Positions 11,801 through 21,757 of a stretch of DNA of 64,000 nt are shown piece by piece. The translations under genes were made by a program, and so were the position numbers. Numbering within the stretch: position 1 is the first letter of the stretch; each line of letters begins with the position of its first letter. Location of the stretch: assembly GCA_002049455.2 (NCBI GenBank), contig KV918789.1, positions 62,001-126,000 on the forward strand, read 5' to 3'. A model generated the notes under the pieces. It saw nothing but the letters and a program-made list of their open reading frames with translations, did not search any database and was not told the DNA's origin. The DNA comes from Porphyra umbilicalis (Eukaryota; Rhodophyta; Bangiophyceae; Bangiales; Bangiaceae).

Positions 11801-13170
11801 GCGCGGCGGCCTGTGTGACCTCGCTGAACGCCAAGGATACGGGCGGTTCTGCTGCGGTTTTTGCGCCGAGATCGTCTGGAGATGGTCAGGCGGTGGCTCC
11901 GGCGACCGGTCCGTCGGTGCCAATTGCCCGAGAGCTCCCGCATAGCGGCACGGGTGGCGGCGGTGGCGCCAGCTGCGTGCCCCCCGTCACCCCCGCACGT
12001 CCTTCCGGCGATGCACTCTCCTCGCGCGCGGCCAACAAACGCCGCTGGGGGGCGGCCTTTGTCACATTGGGACTAGAATTTGAGGACGACATGCAGGACC
12101 GACTCATCAACATGTTTGTCTCCGTCCCCCATCTCTACCCGTCGTTCTTCGTACACTACGCCAAAGGTACTACTCTCGCCAACCCTCCCACTACGCAGCT
12201 CGGTGTGGAGGACTGGTTTTCCCGGGTACTTTCATCGACCCGCTGCGGGATGTCGGCGGAGGATGCCCCGCCGCTCGACCGCGTGCCCAACGCAAGTGTC
12301 CACGCGGTCATTTCGGCCGCCTACGCCAAGTACAACAACACTCTGCCAGCAGGCTCCATGCCAGTGCCGCCCGCCACGACTCCGAGACAGACCGCCGACA
12401 AGGTCAGCGGCGGTTCCCCAGCTGCGACAGGCGACGCGTCCTCGCGCTCGTTGTCGAAAGAGTTCCTCGCCTCCCGACAGAGCAAAAAGCAGAAGCGGGC
12501 CGCCGTCGAGTCGACCGAGACGAAGCAGGTGACCAAGGCCTCAGGCAAGGCCGCGGAGGGCGCCAGCGCATCAAATTCCAGCTCCAACGATAGCGCGTCG
12601 GGCGCCAGCCCGCCGGACGGCTACGACCTGACGAACATGAGGATGATGATTGCCGCCCGTCTCATGACCGAGCGGTACGACGTCAAGAGGCGGAAGTGAC
12701 CGACGCCCAAGACGATTGCTCCGCTGCTGGCCGCGGAACAGAAGCTCGGCGTCTCGCCCGGCACGGTGCAGTCGCTAATGGCGTCGTGGCGCTCGGGTCG
12801 CAGATACGACAAGAGGACGCGGGTCTACGACAAGCTTGTTGCGTTGTCCAAGAAGGATCCAGGCGTGCGCGGCAAAAAGGATGCGCGGCGGTTCGTCGTT
12901 AACTTTTGCAAGTTTGCCATTGGGTACAAGACGTTCGTCAACAAGAGGCGCGATCGGGAGAGCTCCTTGGTGGATGTACCGTGGGAGATGTGGTTGGGCG
13001 ACCTCCTGCATGTTTTCCCCAAGTTCTTGGCGTTCCGAAAGGGGAAGGAATGCGTCGTGAGCGAACTGGACGAGGGGGATAATGAGTCAGGTGGGGCGGA
13101 AGATGGGGGCCGGGAGGCTGAGACGGGTGATGAGGACTCCTTGCCGGCAGGTGCCGGTGGCTCTACCTAG

Positions 13171-13646
13171 CTGTTCTGTGTGTCATTGAATTGTATTCCA
13201 CTCGATATGTCGTGGGGGATCTTCATCATTGTCCGGTGCATCATCGTCTTCTTCGCTTTTCCGACGCGTACCCGAAGCCTGCCAACGCCACGACCACGGA
13301 AGAGCTGGGCCCAGAGTTGTCCAGTACCTACTTCATGACGATGTATTGAAGTAAAATTGGGTAACACTCACTACCACATTTTGCAGAGTTCAAACTACTC
13401 ATGAATTTCATCAAGACCTCACATGCACATTTAAATTAACTACGAACTTTTAACTGAAACAATTTTCAACACAACTTGGTCTGCTCAGTTCTATTTTTTA
13501 AGTCGCTTACAAATGTGGTGGCTGATTTGATATGGTCGGACACTCGAAGTAGCGGCTGGTCAGGATGGTCTATCACCCGGACTCAGCGACAACGACAGCT
13601 ATGATGAGGCGTGCAGGAATCGGTGATGGTGCCTCTCGATTGTCAT
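13171..13646. other. Relatively AT-rich gap without genes
   Basis: No open frame or RNA gene recognised. Composition is clearly more AT-rich than the flanking repeat-built gene. Confidence 0.5.
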
Positions 13647-13880
13647 GGCTCGTCGCCAAATAATGATCGGATCTGAGAAACGCTCACAGCAAGTCACAGC
13701 AGTTCACAGCAGCTCACAGCACAAAAATTAAAATTGCTGTGATCGCCCTTGCCTCCCACAGAGCCATCCAGGAACCCTTAGCATGCAATTTTATTTCAAA
13801 GCACAGTCACAGCACGGTCACAGCATGCCGTAACTTGCTTTGGAACTTGCTCGGATCCGATCATTCTTTGGCGACGCGCC
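13647..13880 (+). mobile_element. 234-bp non-autonomous element with 31-bp inverted repeats
   Basis: The left arm 13647-13677 and right arm 13850-13880 are inverted copies with about 28 of 31 positions matching (core CGTCGCCAAA and GATCGGATC). The interior carries clustered CACAGCA-like heptamers near both ends (13687-13721 and 13800-13826). No clear target duplication is visible; only AT flanks both sides. No coding capacity. Confidence 0.7.
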
Positions 13881-14507
13881 ATATGCCCCTGGGACAGCAC
13901 TTCTGCATGTAGCGGTTTATCCTTCAAGGCAATAGCAGATCATGTACTACATTAGTAGCACGAGTGCTCCCGTCGTAAGGTGACTACGCAACCGACCAGA
14001 CTGATCCACAGGGAAGCACTGAGCTGCTCTGTTCTCGTGCCGCTCTCGACTCTTTATGTTCGGATTGCATGGCCCACTAAATGCCGTGCACAACAGATGA
14101 CATCCTTGCTCTCCACTGGTCGGCCTTGGGCCCGCTTTGTGACCAATTCGAACGAGTCATGTCGCTCCCACCGTCATTTGCGTGAATCAGCACATTTTCT
14201 CCTACAGATGACCGTTGATCCATGACCGTGTCCCACTGCGCAGTCCGTCTAACTGGCCCTTGTTGCGTAGTGGAGTGCGCAAGCCACATGCTTTCAGTCT
14301 TTCACAGCTCAGGGTGCATCGCAACACAATTCTACCAGCTGCATCATACACGAAGTCGCGCGTACAAAGGACGAGCAGAACATCTGCACCTCACAGAAGC
14401 CGAACTTCTCGCCGGTGGCGTGGTGCCGAGCGCGTTCCGCGCGAAGCCATGTCCGCAATGGACCTCAGTCGCCCTTCTTGGCCGCAGCAGTTGCAATGGT
14501 CCGACGC

Positions 14508-15077
14508 TTAGACACCATCGACGAAGCCGCGCGGCCAAACGTGTGCACGGCAGCCAACCTCTGCCTGGTGCTGCTCCCCTGGACAAGGGTCTTGAGTGGG
14601 GGAGTTGCCGTCGCCAAGCTCCCAAGAGTCCCTCACAGCGTCCAGCATGCGCTCCAAATCTCGCGGCAGCCGCGCCAGAGACACGAGTTTGGCATGGACT
14701 CGCATTTCCGGAATTTGCACCTTGTCGGCGCACGGCCTGGCCTTGCACTTACACATCGACTCCTCCACAGTCCGCTGCTTGCCTTGTCCGGGAGGCTTCT
14801 CCATGAGCCTAGGGGTGGCCTTCACCGCGTCGACACTAGTCAATACCTTGGCCGACATGTTAAACTGCCCGGCCAGGCCGACCTTGCCTGCGCCCCGTTG
14901 ATGAGCGATTTTGATGTTGACCAAGCGGCGCAAAACCGCCAAGCAGAGGCCTCGGGCTGACCAAGTAAGCTGCTTCTCCTGACGCATACTCGAAAGACGG
15001 CGAGGAAGCCGGAGCATGACGTCAATGTCGCTTGGGAGTGGTCGAGGCACAACTGCTCGGTTGAGTGGGTTTACCAT
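14508..15077 (-). CDS. Hypothetical protein, 189 codons, unknown
   Basis: I do not recognise this protein. The frame reads with ordinary, non-repetitive composition: a basic N-terminal part (IDVMLRLPRRLSSMRQEKQ), a helical middle (LCLAVLRRLVNIKIAHQR) and a later segment with a Cys pair pattern (MCKCKARPC). It ends in a low-order tail. The first codon may not be a real start. It lies between transposon remnants, so it may be a fragment of a mobile-element protein. Overlapping plus-strand frames look less protein-like. Confidence 0.3.
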   Translation of the reverse strand: MVNPLNRAVVPRPLPSDIDVMLRLPRRLSSMRQEKQLTWSARGLCLAVLRRLVNIKIAHQRGAGKVGLAGQFNMSAKVLTSVDAVKATPRLMEKPPGQGKQRTVEESMCKCKARPCADKVQIPEMRVHAKLVSLARLPRDLERMLDAVRDSWELGDGNSPTQDPCPGEQHQAEVGCRAHVWPRGFVDGV

Positions 15078-15752
15078 GGCACTCAGTGGTAGCTACTTGA
15101 ACTTAGCGTAATAGCGCCCGTCGGATCGGTCATTAGCTGTTTCGACCGCGTCCGCGGTGTCGCTGGTCGGCTTGCGAGGGCATCCCTACATGGTTGGTGG
15201 CGACTAGTACGAGTGGTCCACGATGGACGAAGCGGCGAGGGGGGAGGGAGGAGGAAGGAAGTCTTTGAAAAGTAGGCAACTCGTGTGGCGACAGCCAGGC
15301 GGCACGCAAAGAGCGGAGACTCGCATTGTGCACGACACGGTGCGTATCTGACAATGGGGTCCATGCACAAATTTTGCTGGTCTGGTGATGCCCGGATAGC
15401 GCCCTTAATCGCGGACATTCAGGTTTACAGTGCAATTGGTTGATAAAAAACGCAATTGGGTCATTGGACAGCATGAGTGGCGGCTCTTCTGAACAGATTT
15501 GCCGTCATTTAAAAGATCAAGGAGGCACGGGTCTCATATCCGGATGCGGAGGGGTTCGCGACTGACAGTTCAGGTGGTTCACCCGAGCCAACCAGGACAC
15601 AGGAACACGGTGGGGCAACTCGAACCCACACGAAACCATGCTGCCGTCGGCACGAGCCATGCGTCGCGCCGACCTCGTAGTCATGCTTGCTACATTTGAC
15701 ACCACCCCCTCCCTCCGTTGCTCTCTGTTGTTATCCTCATCTGTCAGTCACC
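15078..15752. other. No supported gene
   Basis: Short frames only; includes a purine-rich run near 15236-15262. It may contain the 5' boundary of the recombinase-bearing element, but no terminal repeat was identified. Confidence 0.4.
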
Positions 15753-17263
15753 ATGCTCGACGCCACTGCCGATGGTAGTGCTTTGCATCCCGATCCCTTG
15801 CCGGTTGCCGAATGCAAGGATGATGATCGCACGTCTCGTCTCGCGGGGACGGCGGACGGTCGTACCAGGGCTGCCCGCCTGATGGGGTGAATGGACAATT
15901 TGCCTTCTCCTGATGCATACGACGCCATTGCGATTTCCAAGAGCACCAAGGAGGCGGGACGTTCTTCGAGTAGCTCCAAGGTGCATGCAGGCATGCGGGC
16001 GGGCTACCTGGCATTCTGCAAGCACCTGAAGGTCGACCCTACGAAGGTGAACCCCACGACGGCGGCGCACGTCGCCAACTGTTGCAAGTGTCGGCTGAGG
16101 AACTACACCCTCTGACTGTCAACTTCGAAGCACATCTCGGCCCAGATGAGTTTGTATTTCTCCGAGCTTGGCCACAGCGGCCCCTGGACTACCGGTATCA
16201 TCAACGGGGTTCCGTACGCCAACGGAAACCCAAACGAGAGCAAGGCCGTGACCGACAGCAAGCGCACACACAAGATTTTTCAGGCGGATCAAGGGCGTGT
16301 GCCTGTGCCAATGGACCCGCTCGAGTACGGACACTTGTGTGCCAACTACGACCACTTACTCGCGTACCAGGACGATGTAAGCCCGACTCGATTGTGCCAA
16401 TGGGCCGCCGTCATGGTCGGCACCTTCACTTGATGCGATTCGACGAGGTGTGCAAGCTCAGGTATGTTTGGGTGCGCTGGATCGTATATGTGAGCCCACT
16501 GGGATTGAGGTATGTCGTGGAAAAGCACGCACGGCCGCCCCACCTGGATGTGAGCCCGACACTAATTGGCTACATTGTCCGGCCTCACGTGTCATTGGAT
16601 GTTTTTGATACTGGTTTTGCCTCTTGTTCATGTCTCTTGATGCTTTCTTGCTGGGCGGAAAGACGCGAGAATGTGTCAATGACTGAGGATCTCTTTGGTC
16701 GGCTTGCTTTCCGAATTAACATTCAGGGAAAGACAAAAGCGTCGGTAACCGGGTCAAGGCACTACCTGAAGGGAACCCCGGGGTTGAGGGGCGACGCTCG
16801 GTTCGATCCTGTTCTGAGCTTGGCCATGTTCCTTCTCAAGCGCGGCGACGACGATGGCTACCTGTTCCTCGACTTCCAGCAGGCGAAGGCCGGTTCATGG
16901 GAGTACGACGTAACCAAGCAGATGAAGGACGCTAAGTTCCTTGAAGAGCTTCGAGAGGCCTTCGATGAGGCCGGTGTTGACTCGCACCGCTTTTTGGGCA
17001 CCCACTCGTTCAAGCGCGGTGGGGTCCAACTTTACCGCCTTCTTGGTGTGCCGGACCAGAAGATCAAGGAGCTGGGCAACTGGTCGACCTACTCGGCGTA
17101 CTTTGCATACGTGGAGGCCAGCAACAGGCTGGAGAAGCGGTTCACGAGCACTTCACCTCAGGCGGCTCTGGCGGACATCATCGTGCGAGGTGGCGAGGTG
17201 CCCGAGTGTATCGTTGGTGATTTGGATGTTGACCTCCATGCTCGCTCCAGTGGGAGCTCGTGA
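15753..17263 (+). pseudogene. Crypton-like tyrosine recombinase, degenerate
   Basis: The N-terminal frame starts at an ATG at 15753, with TGA at 15888 followed immediately by another ATG at 15891. It contains a core-binding-like helix region (MRAGYLAFCKHLKVDPTKV). An in-frame TGA at 16113 interrupts it, yet the same frame resumes with ISAQMSLYFSELG and continues to about 16430. There a one-base shift leads into LMRFDEVCKLR, likely the first catalytic-Arg box. The catalytic domain follows with IQGKTK, HSFKRGGVQLYRLLGV and GNWSTYSAYFAYVE (His box, Trp and nucleophile Tyr region). The position usually occupied by the second Arg of HxxR reads Lys, followed by Arg. A strong donor-like CAG|GTATGT at 16460 suggests an intron before about 16650. 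Established Crypton/DIRS-type recombinases share this box order; assignment to Crypton is inference. Confidence 0.7.
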
Positions 17264-17514
17264 CCTCTTGCTCCATTTGATGAGCTCATGCGATGTGCTC
17301 CTATGAAGAAAGACGCAGCGCTTGTGTTGGTCGCCGTCTCGCTTGTTTGCTGCCAAGAGTGATTGGCAGGCAAATTGCGTATCTCTTATCACCATATTTG
17401 TTACCATATACCAAATTGCATCTTTGGCTGGACGCGGTCGATTGTCGGCCAGACCTGACTCCGGTGGCCAAGAAGTTGTCCGGTCTTGGTGGCCTCTCCC
17501 TGTCAGGTTAAGTT

Positions 17515-17994
17515 ATGCTAGGCCAAGAATACGCTGTCGGGGACGTGCTCCGCCTGTGCGTGCTCAAGGTCCACTGGGGCGACTTCGATCGCGCCAACGT
17601 TGTCCTGCGAGACATGCACCGGGCCCCGGTCGTCTTTGATGCTACGCAAAGAAATGCGGACTTCGTGACGGCTGAGGAGGAGTGGTGCAGGCGGTCGAGC
17701 TACATCGTGTCATTGATCGCAATCGCAGCTAGCAAGGCAGGCAGCATCATCGTTGGTGTAGCCAAAAAGGGGCAGACTGAAACGCTTGCTGATGCGCTAA
17801 GGTCTCCGGGTCGTGCTCGGCATGTGTCCAAGCCGAGGGGTGCTTGCATCGCCGCTTGTGTGACGTGTCTGGTTCTGAGGACGAGGGGGCCCGTCAGGTG
17901 GAGTATTACCTGTGCTCCGGGTGTGTGACAGAGGAGCTGTGCCTTGTAACATGCGATCTGTTTAGGCACGAGAAGACAGCCGACATTGTGTGTC
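17515..17994 (+). pseudogene. Companion ORF of the recombinase element with Cys-rich C-terminus, frameshifted
   Basis: I do not recognise the family. From the ATG at 17515 the frame reads as an ordinary protein (VLRLCVLKVHWGDFDRANVV, then a hydrophobic helix SSYIVSLIAIAASKAGSIIV). Near 17800 the next frame becomes the coherent one. It encodes a Cys/His-rich segment with CSAC, GCLHRRLC, YLCSGC and CLVTC, as in a zinc-binding module. A one-base shift would join the two. It lies about 250 bp downstream of the recombinase on the same strand, so it may be the second gene of the same element. Upstream, the same frame is open from 17293 but stopped by TAA just before the ATG. Confidence 0.4.
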
Positions 17995-20571
17995 TCGATG
18001 GCTTGCCTTCCTCTCTTGCTTCAATTTTGTTGCTTTCTTGCGTTCGTACCTCTTTTCGTGTGTTCTGGCTTTTGTTGGTTCTTGAGGCCGTATGGAGTAC
18101 GCCTGGCCCTCTATTCGGCATGCACATCTAGCTTGATTCATGCTCGCGTGCCTGCGTTGTATAAACAGCTGAGGGGCCACTCAACGAGACGTTCTTTGTC
18201 GCTGCTGATCCCAGTGGCATGGTCTTGGAGGGATTTCAGAGCACGAGCTGCACCTCCGTATGTTTGTGGCATACACTGAAGGAGTTGGTGCTTCTGTGCC
18301 AAGTTGCTAACAAATTAGACGGAAAGTAAAACTGTAGTTGAATGGCAGCAAAGTGGGTGCCCGTCATAGCAAATTTGTCGGCGTTGTTATGTTTTATTCT
18401 CGGGGGCTGAGGCCATCAAGGCTGACCCGTCGCTGTGTGGTCTAGGGCGAAAGGGTTGGCGTTGTCGCTCCTCTTCGCATAAAGTGCTAACTGTACACCT
18501 GAAGGGGGAGGGCTTTTGCGCGGATACTGCGCGGCGACTGCGTACACATTGGGCATGACTCGCTCTTTCATACGTACCGGACTCCTGGCCTCTGCCCACA
18601 CGGCCTCCTCTAAGGAGGCAATTACCCGTTGCTAGCTCCCTTCGCCCGCTCTGCGTACTGCATACATGTCACCACCATGCACCCCAACCACCCCGCGAGC
18701 CTCAGGGCGCTATCTATCGTTCCGCCTACTCAGCAGGCCCCCCCGCTCCAGTCAGGACGCCCCTAGGTGTCGACTGGCGCCATGGTTCAGTTCAGCACTG
18801 TAGTACTACGGGGCCCCCTATGCGCCAGGGGGCCACCGCGGGGACGTCGGCGACGGCGGGGGACGCGGTCCCCGACGCGTGGTGGCGACGCCAGCGGCGG
18901 TGGTGGCCGACCGGTTGGCGACGCGGGATGGCGGGGCGAGGGGGCGGCCCCGCTGCCCGGCTCGGGCCACTTGAGGGAGCGTACCCGATCCGCCGCGCCC
19001 GGCACGCGGGCCCCGCGGGAGGCCGGATTGGCGCGCCCGAGCGGGCGCTGGCGCGCCCGAGAGGGCGCGGCAGGCGACGGCCGACCGGGCGCCACGCGGC
19101 GGGTGCAGCGCGTTGCGCGCGGGACGGTTTCTCCCCCTCGTCTGTAATGATCGCCTCGGGGGACTTGACATGCATGGAGGGAATTATCTGCATTGGTTGG
19201 TGACGGCCCGGGTCAATTCCCATTCGGGGAAATTGGGCCCGGGCGACGGTTTCCGCCCTTTTAGGACGAAGGGCGACGACGGTGGGAGGCACCGTCGTCG
19301 CCGGCAAGTAAACCGTGTCTTGATGTCTTGGCGTTTCGATCGGCCCGACTTCCCGGACCTCGAGTCCCATAGCGGGTGTCGCGCGAGCGGCTGAGACGGC
19401 CGTTACTTCCCTCCTTCTGAGGTAACCCCCTAGATTGTGGTACGACAAGCACCCCCGCCACTCTTGCCAGCAACAAGTCCATTAGATGAGCTCGATGGCA
19501 CATTTGACGCCAGCTCTGGGCGCTACTTCAGCGCCGCCAGCCCCCGAGTCTGCCGCCCCCGGCACCCCGCCAGTCGCACCACGGCCAAAATTCTGCGTGG
19601 CGGGTCCTCTCAATAATCGGACAAGGTTGCTTGCTGGCGTTTCATATGCTTAATTGTACTACCGCGGTGAGTCTGTCGGTCGTGTTCGAGCTTCCTTCAA
19701 GGTACGGGAGGAGCTTCAGCACCGCTGCCTCCTGATTGAGGAAACCGGAGCCGATTTACTCGTCGTCGTTGACGTGCGTCCGGCAGCATGAAAATGTGGC
19801 ATCCCTGCTCTCCTCAGAGGGTTGACGTCGATGTTTTTCTGGGGCCAGAGTGGTCCTCCGCCATGCCAGTCCAGGGGGACGTCAGCTCGAAGTCGTGAAT
19901 GGCTTCAACTTGTCACGCTCGTCCTGGCGGTCGCGTCCCCCGCTGGACGAGCCCTTGGGATTGTACGGTCCTTGCCTGACGAAACACGCAACTCATGACC
20001 TGCAAATTAAGAATTTTAGGCGTTGTGGCTAATCCTACAAGGCCCTAAAATTCTTTTAACTGCCATCGTGAGCTGGGCAAATTTCCTCATCTAAGTGGGT
20101 ATGAGACAGTTCCAGCTCCGATCGATCTTCATTAGGACAGCGATCGATGGGTCCGACCGTGTGACTAAGGCCGATCGACATGGTCAGTCGTTCGATCAGC
20201 TGTCAGCATTCGTGCAATCGGCCAGATTCGGGCGTTCCAAGCACCCCCCCTGGGAAGCGGATTGCAGAGTCTGTAAAGCGATTCGGGTTTCCTGCACCGC
20301 ACTATCCCCTCGTTATGCTGGATCGCCTCTCAAGTCAGTTTCTTCCGTGGGAGGTGTGCTCAGCACTAACTGCCAGAGCATCGATTCCCACACATGGCTC
20401 GGTAGCCAGCCAGGCACCCTTCGCTGCGCGCCCGCTACTGTCTCAACGACTTTTGTTCCACTGATCATCAACCGCTTTGCCTCGCTGTCTTCAGCTCGTT
20501 GCTCCCGTGTGTCTCTGCTGCCTGCCATCGCCTCTCGTGGCCGTCCACTGTGTCGCCCTCTGCCTCCCCCG
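17995..20571. other. Long gene-free stretch
   Basis: No convincing coding frame. A very GC-rich patch at 18790-19120 contains short direct repeats of GCGCGCCCGAG, and a balanced region follows. I considered rRNA spacer DNA but saw no conserved rRNA sequence. The PGAM gene frame is open back to 20095, but the sequence before 20572 does not look conserved. Confidence 0.45.
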
Positions 20572-21291
20572 ATGGCCATGGCCATCACTGTCCGTGAGGT
20601 CAGTGGTCCGTCGGTGAAGGCCGCCGCGCACGAGACCATTGTGTACCTAGTCCGCCATGGGTACGGCGCCCACAACGCTTTTGCTGCAAGGTTTGACAAG
20701 CCCTGTAACTGCCGTACGGGCGGTTCGTGTGCGTACATCAACGATGCACACGTCGACGCGCGGCTCATTGAGAAGGGTCGCCGCCAAGCAGTGGCTGCCG
20801 GCTGCACCATTCGTTCATTCAACCCCGCTCCTTCCGTCGCTTACGTGTCGCCTTTGCGGAGGACGCTCGAGACGGCAGCCATCGCGCTCACGGGGTCGGG
20901 CGGTACGGGGCCGGACATTGGCGTTCCCCTCGTTGCGTGCGAGCTCATCCGCGAGGTGTACGGCATCCACCACTGCGACCAGCGGAACCCCGTAGTGGAC
21001 GCACGAGCCGAATGGCCGGTCATTGACTACTCGGCGGTTGGCACCGATGCGGACACTTGGCACAAGGAGGACGTGCGGGAGACGGTGGAGGAGGCTGCCG
21101 CGCGCGCAACGAAGTTCCTGCTCATGCTCCGTGACCGCCCGGAGCGAGTGGTTGTGGCTGTTACTCATTCAGCGTTTCTTCGTGAGATGCTTGCTCACGC
21201 GGTGGCGGTAGAGGCGGGGCATGGTGAGGTGCGGCGGCGCTTTGAGACGGGTGAAGTGCGGCCAGTGGTTATCTCGTTCCGCGACGCTTGA
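20572..21291 (+). CDS. Phosphoglycerate-mutase-family (histidine phosphatase) protein
   Basis: A 239-residue protein of the histidine phosphatase superfamily, which hydrolyses or transfers phosphate through a phospho-His intermediate. The catalytic RHG motif sits in VYLVRHGYGAHN near residue 30, with the nucleophile His. A SPLRRTLETA helix follows near residue 95, and the second catalytic His lies in VTHSAFLREM near residue 203. An unusual Cys-containing insertion (KPCNCRTGGSC) follows the RHG motif, before DARLIEKGRRQA. The layout resembles PMU1/UBASH3-type branches rather than glycolytic mutase, and the substrate is unknown. I chose the ATG at 20572 (a second lies two codons on) because the catalytic domain begins shortly after; the frame is open further upstream without an obvious domain. 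Convergent with the aminopeptidase gene. Confidence 0.85.
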   Translation: MAMAITVREVSGPSVKAAAHETIVYLVRHGYGAHNAFAARFDKPCNCRTGGSCAYINDAHVDARLIEKGRRQAVAAGCTIRSFNPAPSVAYVSPLRRTLETAAIALTGSGGTGPDIGVPLVACELIREVYGIHHCDQRNPVVDARAEWPVIDYSAVGTDADTWHKEDVRETVEEAAARATKFLLMLRDRPERVVVAVTHSAFLREMLAHAVAVEAGHGEVRRRFETGEVRPVVISFRDA

Positions 21292-21757
21292 ACGTGCGTT
21301 TGGGTGTGATTGGGTTCGGCGCGGTTTGGAGATGGCAGAGCGGAGCGCGCATAGGACAGTTTTGAGACGTCCTTCGTGTAATCGCAGCGCGCAGCAGCCA
21401 TGGGTACGTGCAGCGTACCACCTCGTGCTCCAACGGACTGAGCCTACATAGACGACGGTTGCGGCATCATGCATGACAGCTTTTGTCACACTCAAAGCGG
21501 CGAGCAGTGCGCACACTGACAAGCCTGGTGTCAGAGCAGACCCAACACAGAACGTAGGTGCAGCTCAAGGGTTGGAACAGACAAAAAAAACAAGCTCGAA
21601 GACGATACGGATGCACAACAAACCCTCCCCCGCCACCCCTGGTAAGCATCCAAGTACGTGACACCCTCACCCCCTACATACGAACAGCCGCGAGCGCTGG
21701 CAACCAGCTCCGCCACATTCAAGCATGAGGAAAAAAAACGACTTGAGCGAAAACGTT

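Larger units (their letters stand above)
9008..13170 (+). pseudogene. Decayed repeat-built gene, probably mobile-element derived; split by a MITE and two in-frame stops
   Basis: I do not recognise the family. From an ATG at 9008 the frame encodes a basic N-terminus (AKQKREAAARKRLATMQQ), then about six 120-residue Ala/Pro/Gly repeats. The frame is broken at 10541 by a 399-bp insertion. If the insertion plus one TA duplication (401 bp) is discounted, the frame continues exactly at 10940. A TAG at 11611-11613 and a TGA at 12697-12699 interrupt the same frame, which is otherwise open to the TAG at 13168. After the repeats comes a non-repetitive region (RLINMFVSVPHLYPSFFVHY), a Lys-rich segment, and a C-terminal part. 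That last part contains a helix-turn-helix-looking stretch (KLGVSPGTVQSLMASW) and a basic region ending in acidic residues. Neighbouring transposon remnants suggest mobile origin. The start could be further upstream. Confidence 0.6.

Noticed and set aside
18790-19130. Very GC-rich patch considered as rRNA spacer or rRNA gene fragment
   Set aside because: No conserved small- or large-subunit rRNA sequence could be recognised, only short direct repeats.
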